A DNA stretch of 64,000 nt from Lysobacter panacisoli. Lineage in GTDB: Bacteria > Pseudomonadota > Gammaproteobacteria > Xanthomonadales > Xanthomonadaceae. The translations under genes were made by a program, and so were the position numbers. The DNA lies in contig NZ_VLNU01000001.1 of the NCBI RefSeq assembly GCF_009765165.1, positions 1,240,001 to 1,304,000 on the forward strand, in the 5' to 3' direction. The number at the start of each line of letters is the position of its first letter. Position 1 is the stretch's first letter. Shown here piece after piece: positions 28,756 through 38,148 of the stretch. A model generated the notes under the pieces. It was given only the letters and a program-made list of their open reading frames with translations. It searched no databases and was not told where the DNA came from.

Positions 28756-28782
28756 GCGTCCGCGCGCCAAGGGCGCGGACGC
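28756..28782. terminator. GC-rich hairpin after the MoxR operon
   Basis: GCGTCCGCGC and GCGCGGACGC make a perfect 10-bp stem with a 7-base loop, eight bases after the DUF58 stop codon. There is no T-run, so factor-independent termination would be weak. Confidence 0.5.
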
Positions 28783-28789
28783 ACCGGAA

Positions 28790-30126
28790 TCACAACAGAC
28801 CGTCGCGCTTCACCGACAGGTATTTCTCGACCAGCGACGCGGCGAGCTCGTCGCAAGACACGTCGAGGACCATCACACCGTGGCCGCGCAGCGCTTCGTG
28901 CGCGGCATTGCGCTGTTCGAGGTACTGCGCGGTGGCGCCGGCACGGATCGCTCCATGCAGATCCTGCACCGGCTCGGCGAGCGCGCCATCGAGCGCGGCC
29001 TCGCGCAGGCTCGCTACGCACACGAGGTGTCGCTTGCGCAGCATGCGCACGGCGGCGAGCACGTCGTCCATGTCCTCGTCGCGCAGGTTGGTCACCAGCA
29101 TCACCAGCGAACGGCGGCGCTGGCGCAGCGTGAGTTCGGTGGCGGCGGCGAGGAAATCCGTCGCGACCGGGCGCGGCTGCAATGCATAGCTCGCGCGCAG
29201 CAGTTCGTCGATCGCGCCGACACCGCGACGCGGCGGCACCCACGCGCTTTCGCCACCGCTGGCGAGCAGGCCGACCGCGTCGCCCTGGCGCAGCGCGAGG
29301 TAGGCCACCACCAGCGCCGCATCGAGCACGTGGTCGAAATGCGCGAGTTCGCCATCGCGGGCGAGCAGGCGGCGGCCGGTGTCGAGCAGCAGAACGAGCT
29401 GCTGGTTCTTCTCGTCCTGGTATTCGCGCGAGATCAACCGACGCGCGCGCGCCGTCGCCTTCCAGTCGATCTGGCGCAGGCTGTCGCCAATGCGGTATTC
29501 GCGCATCTGGTGGAAATCGGTGCCTTCGCCGCGACGACGACGCAGATGGGCACCGACCAGGCGCGAGGCCTGCTCGGCACTGAACATGGCGAAGCGTGCC
29601 AGCGGGGCGAAGTTCGGGAACACGCGCACCTGCTGCGGTGCGCCGGCCACGCGCGACTGCCACCACAGGCGCAGCGGCGAATGCAGGCGAAGCTGCACTC
29701 CGTCGAACCGGAAATCGCCGCGCGCATTGGCACGCAGGTGGTAATCGAACGACGCGACCTCACCGGCGCGCAGGCGCACGCGTCGCGGCAGGCCCTGCAT
29801 GGGCCAACCGCCGGGATGCAGGTCGAACACGTCCACGCGCTGACCGTTCGCGGCCTCAAGATCCAGCGTGACGGCGCGCTCGATGCCGACCGGCCAGGTT
29901 TCCGGGATGCGCCGCGCGACCTGCGGCGTGGCGCGGCGTACGACCGCCGCCGCATCGGCCAGCAACATCAGCGCCAGGCCCGCGCCGGCCGCGTACCAGG
30001 CCCACGATTCGATGCGTTCGAACACCACCGCAAGGCCAAGCAGCGACCACAGCACGAGCAACGCCAGCGTCGCCGGCGCGGGGCGCGGCCAGCGGCGTGG
30101 CGAGGCGAGCCCGTCTTGCGGCGCGC

Positions 30127-30130
<4 letters not shown>
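28790..30130 (-). CDS. DUF58-domain protein of the MoxR operon
   Basis: A 446-residue protein with two N-terminal membrane helices (ALLVLWSLLGLAVVF, AWYAAGAGLALMLLADAAAVV) followed by a DUF58 domain. The hallmark FHQMREYRIGDSLRQIDWKATAR is near residues 195-217, then LVLLLDTGRR, the start of a von Willebrand A-like fold with a MIDAS-type Asp. It works with the MoxR ATPase at the cytoplasmic face in envelope or stress functions, details unknown for this group. GTG start overlapping moxR by four bases. It is the last gene of the operon. Confidence 0.88.
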
Positions 30131-31115
<985 letters not shown>

Positions 31116-31119
<4 letters not shown>

Positions 31120-32270
31120 GGCGAAGACTCTGGGTTGCTGGGTCGAAGGGAGTTGCGCATGCGCACCAGCAGCGCGATGCGCTGGCGGAATGCGGTGCGG
31201 TCGCGCGGGTCCGGCGTGGACAGCGCATCGCGGATGTCATTGGCGTTCAGGCCGAAGCGTTCGGCGAGCATCGCTGCCTGCACGTCGCCGCCCTGGGCCG
31301 CGGCCTGCGGATCGCGCCGGCGCAGGCGTGCGAGGAACGCGGTGCGCGCGGCCTCGTACAGTACGTCGCCATAACCGTAACGGTGGATGTGCTCGCCGCT
31401 GGCGACGATGTGCTCGATCAGCGAGCGCCGCTCCGCTGGCGGCGACGGCAGCAGCGGGCCGAAGCGCAGTGCGCGCCGCCACAGCCATGCGAACAGTGCA
31501 AGCAGCAGCGGCAGCCACACCATCCAGCTCTGGCGCAGCAGCGTCGACCAGAACGACGGCATGTCCGCCGCGTAGATCAGGTGCACGGTGCCATTGCCGT
31601 AATTGGGTGCGAGCAACTGCCGCGTCAGCGCGATGTGCGGCACGTCCTTGAGCTTGTCGTTGGTCAGGAAGTCGAATCCCGACACGACGTCGATCACGCC
31701 CTGCCCGTGCTTCATGCGCGCGAAGACGTAGTCGCCGGCCTCGTTGACCCATGCGCGCAGCGGTTCTTCGCCGTCGAGGGTGAACGCGCGCGCCTGGCAG
31801 AACTCGACGTGCCGGTCCTCGCCTTCGACCTGCAGGCCGACGCATTGGGGCGCGGCCTTGGCCGGCGTGATGCCCAGCGACGACAGCACCGGCACGCGTT
31901 CCTTGCCGGCGCCACTCGCCGGCACGCGCACCAGCAGGTGTCCGCCGGTGGCGACCCACTCCATCAGCGCGTCCGCGTCGGCCGTCGGCAGCGTGCGCGG
32001 ATCGCTGTAGAGCAGCACGGTGTCGCTTCGGCCGAGGGTGAAACGGTCGCGCTGCAGGCGCTGGCGCGCTTCGGCTTTCACGCCGTCGGCGCGCAACGCG
32101 AGCTTGAGCACGTACAGCGGATTGGTGCGCGCCTCGCCGGTACGCGGGATGTCGACGAATTCCTCCGTGCGCACGTAGGTGCGGTTCCACCACCACACGG
32201 CGAGTGCGACGGCCGCAGCGAGCGCGAGCACGCCGAGTCCGATCAGCAGATTGCGACGCGTGTTGGTCAT
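31116..32270 (-). CDS. DUF4350-domain membrane protein of the MoxR operon
   Basis: A 384-residue membrane protein with an N-terminal helix (LLIGLGVLALAAAVALAVWWW) and a second near residue 255 (MVWLPLLLALFAWLWRRA). Between them lies a DUF4350 periplasmic domain (ADALMEWVATGGHLLVRVP, SGFDFLTNDKLKDVPHIALTRQLL), a Rossmann-like fold related to GATase1-like domains. The cytoplasmic tail is basic. Overlaps both neighbours by four bases. Function unknown; it is a conserved partner in MoxR operons. Confidence 0.85.
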
Positions 32271-34006
32271 GGCGTCGCTCCGCGCGGCATCGCCGTGGAC
32301 CAGGCGAAGCGTTCGGCCAGTTCGTGCAGCAGGCGTTCGAAGTCCTCCGCGCCCGGGAATCGCTGCGCGTACGCGGCGTATTGCCACGCACGCACGGCGC
32401 GCGCGAAGGCGTCGCGCTCCTCGGCCAGCGGCAGGCGGCGCGACACTCGCAGGACTTCCGCCTCGGTCGCACCGGGCACCAGCACGGCCTGCGTGCGGGT
32501 GGCCATCGACTCGACACTGGCGCGGTACATGAGCGCCAGCGCCTCGCGCTGCCGTCCTTCACGCCAGAGCCGGCGGATCGCCGTGGGCACATCGTCCGGC
32601 AACGGCGCCTGCGGCTCGTCCGCATCGCTGCGCCGCACTTCATCCGACTCCCGCGGCGCGCGCGTCAGTCCGCGACGGAACCAGCGCAGCCAGCGCGGCG
32701 AGGTGAGCAGCAGGATCAGCACGATCACGCCCACCACCGCCCACAAGCCGTACTCGCTGACGAGCGCGATGAACGCGCCAAGGCCGGCGAGCGGCGGGAC
32801 CTTCGGCTTCTGCGGCGGCTTCTTGGGTTCCTCGGCGCGTGCCTTCCAGGTCACGATCTTGCGCTTGGGCGTCACCGTGGGATCGGCATAGGCGCGCTTG
32901 ACCGCATTGCGCAGACCGCGATCGTCGGCGAGGCCGGTGCCGTTCCGCGCGGTGCGCGTGCCGGTGGACGCATTGCCGGCCGTGCCGGCGGTGGCCGTCG
33001 TCTCGACCGGCGGCTCAGCAGGCTGCGTCTTCTGCGCATCGATGCCGTCGCGCAGGCCGCTGTCGTCCTCGACCGTGCCGAAGATGTCGTGCAGCGTCGC
33101 CGCAGGGATGTCGTCTTCTTCGTCTTCGTCTTCCGCCTCGTCGGCGGCGGTGCCCGACTGCTCCGCACCTTGCGCCGGCTGCGGCGGTTCCTGCGCGCGC
33201 GCTGGCAACGCCAGGGCGATCGCCAGCAGCAGCACCAGCGGCGCGGCCGCCTGCAGCAGGCGTGTGCGCATGCGGCGCAGCGCGAGTTCGATGTCCCAAG
33301 CTTCGATCTCGGTACGGCGGTTGAGGTACAGGCCGAAACCCGCGCCGACGTAGAACGGGCTGATCAGCGCCCATGCCATCCATGCCAGCAGGTTGGACAG
33401 CAGCGTGATCCAGACCGGCGCTTCCTGCAGCAGTTTCCACACGCGGTTGCCGAACTGTTCGAGATATTCGTTCGGCACGAACATCACCGCGATGCCGGCG
33501 AATCCCAGGTACAGCGCGAGTTCGAAGTGCACGCACACCAGCGTCAGCAGCGTGCCCACGCCGTGCACGGGCGAACCCAGCGCGCGGCGGCGCTGCCGCG
33601 CCTGCGCGCCTTGCGCGCCTTCGAGCAGATCGACCGGCAGGTACAGCGAGCGTACCGGGCTGAGGCGACGCCACGTCAGGTAGGCCGGCATCCAGCGCAG
33701 CCCCCAGCGCAGCTGCGCGTGCAGTGTCTGCCGCGTCGTCGGCACTTCGCCGAAGACCGCGCGAGAGAGCACGAACAGCGGGATGCGGTCGAACAGCGGC
33801 TTCAACCACCACACCACCAGACCGGCGAGCCACAGCACGTCGAACGACCACGCCAGCAGGTTGACCAGCGCGAACATCGGCAAGCTCAGCAGCAGCCACG
33901 GTTTCCAGATCGCAGCCGCATGGCGGCGCGTAAGCGCGGTGCCGAGTTCGACCGCTTCCCAGGCCGAGCGCGGACGCAGTGCGACGGTGAGCGCTTCGAT
34001 CTTCAT
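32267..34006 (-). CDS. DUF4129-domain membrane protein of the MoxR operon
   Basis: A 579-residue multi-spanning protein. The first half has several helices, among them WLLLSLPMFALVNLLAWSF, VLWLAGLVVWWL and LLTLVCVHFELALYLGFAGIAVMF. A highly acidic stretch (DEAEDEDEEDD) leads into a linker, then one further helix (LWAVVGVIVLILLLTS) and a C-terminal DUF4129 domain (RRLWREGRQREALALMYRASVE, then YAQRFPGAEDFERLLHELAERF), usually transglutaminase-associated. It overlaps the DUF4350 and SpoIIM-like genes by four bases each. Confidence 0.83.
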   Translation of the reverse strand: MKIEALTVALRPRSAWEAVELGTALTRRHAAAIWKPWLLLSLPMFALVNLLAWSFDVLWLAGLVVWWLKPLFDRIPLFVLSRAVFGEVPTTRQTLHAQLRWGLRWMPAYLTWRRLSPVRSLYLPVDLLEGAQGAQARQRRRALGSPVHGVGTLLTLVCVHFELALYLGFAGIAVMFVPNEYLEQFGNRVWKLLQEAPVWITLLSNLLAWMAWALISPFYVGAGFGLYLNRRTEIEAWDIELALRRMRTRLLQAAAPLVLLLAIALALPARAQEPPQPAQGAEQSGTAADEAEDEDEEDDIPAATLHDIFGTVEDDSGLRDGIDAQKTQPAEPPVETTATAGTAGNASTGTRTARNGTGLADDRGLRNAVKRAYADPTVTPKRKIVTWKARAEEPKKPPQKPKVPPLAGLGAFIALVSEYGLWAVVGVIVLILLLTSPRWLRWFRRGLTRAPRESDEVRRSDADEPQAPLPDDVPTAIRRLWREGRQREALALMYRASVESMATRTQAVLVPGATEAEVLRVSRRLPLAEERDAFARAVRAWQYAAYAQRFPGAEDFERLLHELAERFAWSTAMPRGATP

Positions 34007-35013
34007 GCGCTCGCGTCCTCGTGCGCGCGGTCGCGTCCGCCCAGCAGCAGCCACGCCGCGGTCAGCGTCCACAGCACGCCGCCGACGGTGTACTTGATCC
34101 ACGCCGGCATCCACGCGATCGACGACCAGAACGCTTCGACGAACGCGGCGAACACGAGCATCGCCAGCACGCCCACGCACAGCAGCGCACCGCGCCGGCC
34201 GCCCTCGAGCAGCGAATCGATCCGCCGCTTCTGCCCCGGCGCGACCAACGACAGGCCCAGGCGCAGGCCCGCGCCACCGGCAATCACTATTGCGGTCAGT
34301 TCCGGCGCCGAATGCCCGGCGACGAAACGCCAGAACGGATCGCCGTGGCCGACCGCCTGCAGGTGCCCGGCGATGCCGCCGATCATGATGCCGTTGGTGA
34401 TCAGCACGACGATCGCGCCGACGCCGGCGATCAGGCCGCTGGCGAAGGTCCGGAAACCGATGCTGACGTTGTTCCAGACGTAGTGGCCGAACATCGCCAG
34501 GTCGGTGCCGCTGTCGCGGCCGAGCTTGCGCGCCGGATCGGCCGGGTCGTACATGTGCTCGAACTCGCGCAGCTGCATCGGTTCGAACAGCGACGAGGAC
34601 AGGTCAGGCGTCCACACGATGGCCGCGAACACGACCAGCAGCGGCAGCCAGAACAGCACGAACGAAGCGAGCATGCAGCCGCGTTCGGCACGCACCAGGC
34701 GCGGGAATCCGGCGACGAGGAATTCCACCGCGCGACGCCAGCGCGGTGCGGGCGTGCGATAGAGCAGGCCGTGGCCGCGCTGCATCAGGTCCTGCAATCG
34801 CTCGGTCACGACCGGGCTGTAACCGCGCCGGCGCGCGAGCGCGAGCTGCTGGCAGAGGCGGCGATAGCGCGCGGGCATGTCGGCGTCGGCCAGTCCGTGC
34901 CAGCCGCGCCGCGACTTGCGCGCCTCACGCGCACTCGCGCCACGCTCGTCGAGCCACTGCTCGAAGGCGTTCCATTCCGGCTGGTGGCGCTGGACGAACA
35001 GTTCCTGCTTCAT
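34003..35013 (-). CDS. SpoIIM-like (stage II sporulation protein M family) membrane protein
   Basis: A 336-residue membrane protein of the SpoIIM family. The N-terminal third is cytoplasmic and basic (REARKSRRGWHGLADADMPARYRRLCQQL). About five helices follow, including MLASFVLFWLPLLVVFAAIVW, LIAGVGAIVVLITNGIMIGGIAG and ALLCVGVLAMLVFAAFVEAFW. The conserved FGHYVWNNVSIGF block is recognisable. This organism does not sporulate, and such genes are normal members of MoxR operons. Starts one base after the RDD gene stop codon. Confidence 0.87.
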   Translation of the reverse strand: MKQELFVQRHQPEWNAFEQWLDERGASAREARKSRRGWHGLADADMPARYRRLCQQLALARRRGYSPVVTERLQDLMQRGHGLLYRTPAPRWRRAVEFLVAGFPRLVRAERGCMLASFVLFWLPLLVVFAAIVWTPDLSSSLFEPMQLREFEHMYDPADPARKLGRDSGTDLAMFGHYVWNNVSIGFRTFASGLIAGVGAIVVLITNGIMIGGIAGHLQAVGHGDPFWRFVAGHSAPELTAIVIAGGAGLRLGLSLVAPGQKRRIDSLLEGGRRGALLCVGVLAMLVFAAFVEAFWSSIAWMPAWIKYTVGGVLWTLTAAWLLLGGRDRAHEDASA

Positions 35014-35014
35014 G

Positions 35015-35695
35015 TCAGCGTCGCCCCAGCAGCCAGTTGGCGATGCCGTACAGGCGCGTGACCGCGGCCGTCCCGCGTGCGCCGGTCAGCGGCTCGGCGA
35101 GGTCGGCGAGTTCAGCCTGGCGTGCTTCGGTGAGATGCGGCCCGCGTTCGCCGAACGCGACCAGCGCGGCCTGTTCGTACGGCCGCAGCGCCACCGATGG
35201 CGCCAGCGCGTGCTTGACCGGCGCAGGCGACGGTTCGTGCGGACGCGCGTCGTGCACGACCAGCGTGCCGGCGACCATGTCGCCCAGGCGCCGTCCCCAC
35301 GGATCGAGCAGTCCCGCCACCAGTCCGGTGGCGTAACCGAACGGCAGCATGTCGACCACGCGCAACAGGTTGCGCGAGAACGCCGCCAGCCAGCCCACCG
35401 GCGCGCCATTGTTGGCGATCACGCGCAGCCCGAGCGCGCGCTTGCCGGGCGTGCGGCCGTTCCACATCGCCTCGAAGAGCACCGGATAGAACCAGTACAC
35501 CAGGAACACCATCACCGCCTGGAAGCCGAATCCGCCGCGCCCGAGCAGGCCGAACACGATGCCGGAAACGAACACCATCGCCATGCGGATGAGGAAGTCG
35601 ATCACCCACGCCAGCGCACGCGGCACGGGGCCGGCGGCGGGCAGGTGCAGGGCGACGCCCTCGGGCGTCACGACTTCCCGGTACGTGTCGAGCAT
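35015..35695 (-). CDS. RDD-family membrane protein
   Basis: A 226-residue membrane protein of the RDD family, with an Arg and two Asp in the first helices (VPRALAWVIDFLIRMAMVFVSGIVFG, then GGFGFQAVMVFLVYWFYPVLFEA) and GRTPGKRALGLRV. A further helix region near residue 120 (FSRNLLRVVDMLPFGYATGLVAGL) follows. It is the first gene of the six-gene MoxR operon. RDD proteins are proposed ion or small-molecule transporters. The DUF-like C-terminal tail (LAEPLTGARGTAAVTRLYGIANWLLGRR) is amphipathic. Confidence 0.87.
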   Translation of the reverse strand: MLDTYREVVTPEGVALHLPAAGPVPRALAWVIDFLIRMAMVFVSGIVFGLLGRGGFGFQAVMVFLVYWFYPVLFEAMWNGRTPGKRALGLRVIANNGAPVGWLAAFSRNLLRVVDMLPFGYATGLVAGLLDPWGRRLGDMVAGTLVVHDARPHEPSPAPVKHALAPSVALRPYEQAALVAFGERGPHLTEARQAELADLAEPLTGARGTAAVTRLYGIANWLLGRR

Positions 35696-35807
35696 CAGGC
35701 GTCCGTGCCGCTGGATGCCGGCGCATGCGCAATGCGGTCCTCGAAGCCTTCCATGTCCCCCGTTCCCGATCGTGTGCGGCCCGCGACCCCCTGTCGCGAC
35801 TCGCGTA

Positions 35808-36347
35808 CTACCCGGCCATGCCGAGGTAGCGGTCCTTCAATCGTACATAGTGCTCGGCACTGTAATGCAACTGCTCGATCTCGCGCTCGCCCAGGCGGCG
35901 CACGAAGCGCGCCGGGTTGCCGACCCACAGTTCGCCCTCGCCGACTTCCTTGCCCGGCGCGATCACCGCGCCGGCGCCGACGAAGCCGTGGCGATGCACG
36001 CGCGCGCCGTCGAGCACCTTCGCGCCCATTCCGATCAGGCAGAAGTCGTCCAGCGTGCAGGCGTGCAGGATCACGCCGTGACCGATGGTCACGTCGTTGC
36101 CGACCACCGTGGGCAAGCCGCCCGGTCGCGTGAACGGACCTTCGTGGGTGACGTGGATGATCGTGCCGTCCTGCACGTTGGTGCGCGCACCGATGTGGAT
36201 GCTGTTGACGTCGCCGCGGATCACGCAGCCCGGCCAGATCGACGCGTCGTCGCCGATCGTGACCGCGCCGATCACCACCGCCGAGGGATCGATGTAGACC
36301 CGCTCGCCGTGGACGGGGAAGGTGTCGAGGTAGGGACGCATCGTCAT
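35808..36347 (-). CDS. Gamma-class carbonic anhydrase family protein
   Basis: A 179-residue left-handed beta-helix protein of the gamma-carbonic anhydrase / PaaY / YrdA family, built of hexapeptide repeats (VVIGAVTIGDDASIWPGCVIRGDVNSIHIG). The metal histidines are in the segments IIHVTHEG and IGHGVILHAC. It would be a cytoplasmic trimer. Catalytic carbonic anhydrase activity is not certain: many family members are inactive or act on thioesters. It stands alone, divergent from the aldehyde dehydrogenase, with 138 bp between the genes. Confidence 0.9.
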   Translation of the reverse strand: MTMRPYLDTFPVHGERVYIDPSAVVIGAVTIGDDASIWPGCVIRGDVNSIHIGARTNVQDGTIIHVTHEGPFTRPGGLPTVVGNDVTIGHGVILHACTLDDFCLIGMGAKVLDGARVHRHGFVGAGAVIAPGKEVGEGELWVGNPARFVRRLGEREIEQLHYSAEHYVRLKDRYLGMAG

Positions 36348-36353
36348 GCCTCG

Positions 36354-36359
36354 ATTTTA
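36354..36359 (-). promoter_or_regulatory. Candidate -10 box of the carbonic anhydrase gene (leaderless)
   Basis: On the minus strand TAAAAT ends six bases before the ATG, with no Shine-Dalgarno sequence between. Fits the leaderless pattern seen elsewhere in the window. No -35 box is recognised. Confidence 0.45.
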
Positions 36360-36472
36360 CCGCGCCGCCGCGCGCAGCCGTCGCCGCAGGGCGCGAGGAC
36401 GCGCTGGAGGCCCGTCCGCGACGCCCCCCGTCGCCGCCGTTTTCGCCCCTGCGTGGCGCGACGCGACGGGTC

Positions 36473-36478
36473 TACACT
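36473..36478 (+). promoter_or_regulatory. Candidate -10 box of the aldehyde dehydrogenase gene (leaderless)
   Basis: TACACT ends seven bases before the ATG, with only CCGCCGT-like sequence between and no ribosome-binding site. The same hexamer and spacing appear before exonuclease III at 42782. Confidence 0.5.
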
Positions 36479-36485
36479 CCGCCGT

Positions 36486-37922
36486 ATGGACATCACCGCC
36501 GACACCCCGCTGGACGAACTGGCCGCCACCCGCGAGCAGCTGCGCCGCGCCTGGCAGGCCCGCAAGCCCGACTTCGCACAGCGCCGCGCCGACCTGGAGC
36601 GCCTGCGCGAGGTGTTCCGCGCGCGTATCGGCTCGATGGACGAAGCGATCCGCGCCGATTTCGGCCATCGCAGCCAGCACGAGAACCTGCTGTCGGAAGC
36701 GATGATCGTGCTGGCGGAGCTCGACCACGCGCTGTCGCACCTGCGCCGCTGGATGCGGCCGCGCCGCGCCGCGGTGGGCTGGCGCTTCTGGCCGGCCAGT
36801 GCGCGGATCCGGCCGGAGCCGGTCGGCGTGGTCGGCATCCTCTCGCCCTGGAACTACCCGGTGAACCTGGCGCTGGTGCCGGTGGTGTCGGCCATCGCGG
36901 CGGGCAACCACGTCTACCTGAAGCCGTCGGAACACACCCCGCGCACCAGCCGCTGGCTGCGCGAACTGCTGTCGGAGGTCTTCCCGGCCGACCGTGTCGC
37001 CGTGGCGCTGGGCGGACCGGAAGTCGGCGCGGCGTTCGCGGCACTCCCGTTCGACCACCTGCTGTTCACCGGCTCCACCGCGGTCGGCCGCAAGGTCATG
37101 GCCGCGGCCGCGCCGAACCTGACGCCGGTGACGCTGGAACTGGGCGGCAAGGCGCCGGCCGTCGTGTGCCCCGACTATCCGCTCGAACGCGCCGCCGCGC
37201 GCATCGCCACCGGCAAGTGGTTCAACGCCGGGCAAACCTGCATCGGCGTGGACTACGTGCTGATCGACGCGCCGCGTCGCGATGCCTTCGTCGAAGCGCT
37301 GCGCCGCGAACTGCATGCGCGCTATGGCGACTTCAGTGCGCCGCACGACTACACCCGCATCATCAACGACGGCCAGTACGCACGACTGCGCCATTACGTC
37401 GACGACGCGCGCGCACGCGGCGCGACCGTCATCGAGCCGCTCACCGGCGACGCTCCCGACGATGCGCGCTCGCGCATGGCGCAGGACCGCATCTTCCCGC
37501 CGACCCTGGTGCTGGACCCGCCGATGGACTCGGAAGTGATGCGCAACGAGATCTTCGGCCCGATCCTGCCGGTGGTGTCGTACCGCACGCTCGACGACGC
37601 GCTCGCGCGCATCCACTCGATGGACCGCCCGCTGGCGCTGTATCCCTTCAGCGATGACGGGCGCAGCGTCGAGAAGATCGTCTCCGGCACGCTCGCCGGC
37701 GGCGTCACGGTCAACGACACGCTGCTGCATTTCGGCGCGCACGACCTGCCGTTCGGCGGCATCGGCCCGAGCGGCATCGGCGCGATCCACGGCCGCACCG
37801 GCTTCGACACCTTCAGCAAGCTGCTGCCGGTGTTCCGCCAGCGTCGCTGGGCCGGCAGCGACCTGCTCAAGCCGCCGTACCGCGGTTTCGTCGATCGCAT
37901 GGTGCGCCTGCTGGCGCGCTGA
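36486..37922 (+). CDS. Coniferyl-aldehyde-dehydrogenase-type ALDH
   Basis: A 478-residue aldehyde dehydrogenase closest in kind to coniferyl aldehyde dehydrogenases (CalB), oxidising aromatic or other aldehydes to acids with NAD(P). Seen are SPWNYPVNL, GSTAVGRKVM (cofactor), catalytic Glu in LELGGKAP, catalytic Cys in FNAGQTCIG, and EIFGPILPVVSY. The ending FGGIGPSGIGAIHGRTGFDTFSK is typical. It stands alone. The ATG is very near a TACACT box, suggesting a leaderless message. Natural substrate unproven. Confidence 0.9.
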   Translation: MDITADTPLDELAATREQLRRAWQARKPDFAQRRADLERLREVFRARIGSMDEAIRADFGHRSQHENLLSEAMIVLAELDHALSHLRRWMRPRRAAVGWRFWPASARIRPEPVGVVGILSPWNYPVNLALVPVVSAIAAGNHVYLKPSEHTPRTSRWLRELLSEVFPADRVAVALGGPEVGAAFAALPFDHLLFTGSTAVGRKVMAAAAPNLTPVTLELGGKAPAVVCPDYPLERAAARIATGKWFNAGQTCIGVDYVLIDAPRRDAFVEALRRELHARYGDFSAPHDYTRIINDGQYARLRHYVDDARARGATVIEPLTGDAPDDARSRMAQDRIFPPTLVLDPPMDSEVMRNEIFGPILPVVSYRTLDDALARIHSMDRPLALYPFSDDGRSVEKIVSGTLAGGVTVNDTLLHFGAHDLPFGGIGPSGIGAIHGRTGFDTFSKLLPVFRQRRWAGSDLLKPPYRGFVDRMVRLLAR

Positions 37923-38148
37923 ACCGGCGCTCGAAACCCATCGCCACGTAGCGATTGCCACGCCATCCACGGCGGGGTTGCACTGCATCCAGAAAAAGTC
38001 TGATTGAGCCGGACGCACCGCGCGTCCTAAAAGCTCTGTGGTCGAGCCTGCTCGACATCCGCAGGGCCGATCCGCACAGCCAGTCCAGACGATTGCCATT
38101 CCCTGGCGACGGTGGCGACGCCTTGTCCACACACTCCAGGGACCTTCC

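Noticed and set aside
34003..35013. SpoIIM-like gene as a sign of sporulation
   Set aside because: No other sporulation gene is present; the family is a regular part of MoxR operons in Gram-negative bacteria.
38123..38131. TTGTCCACA upstream of the first TonB receptor as a DnaA box
   Set aside because: It differs by one base from consensus and stands alone; chance is likely. The perfect box at 52806 was kept instead.
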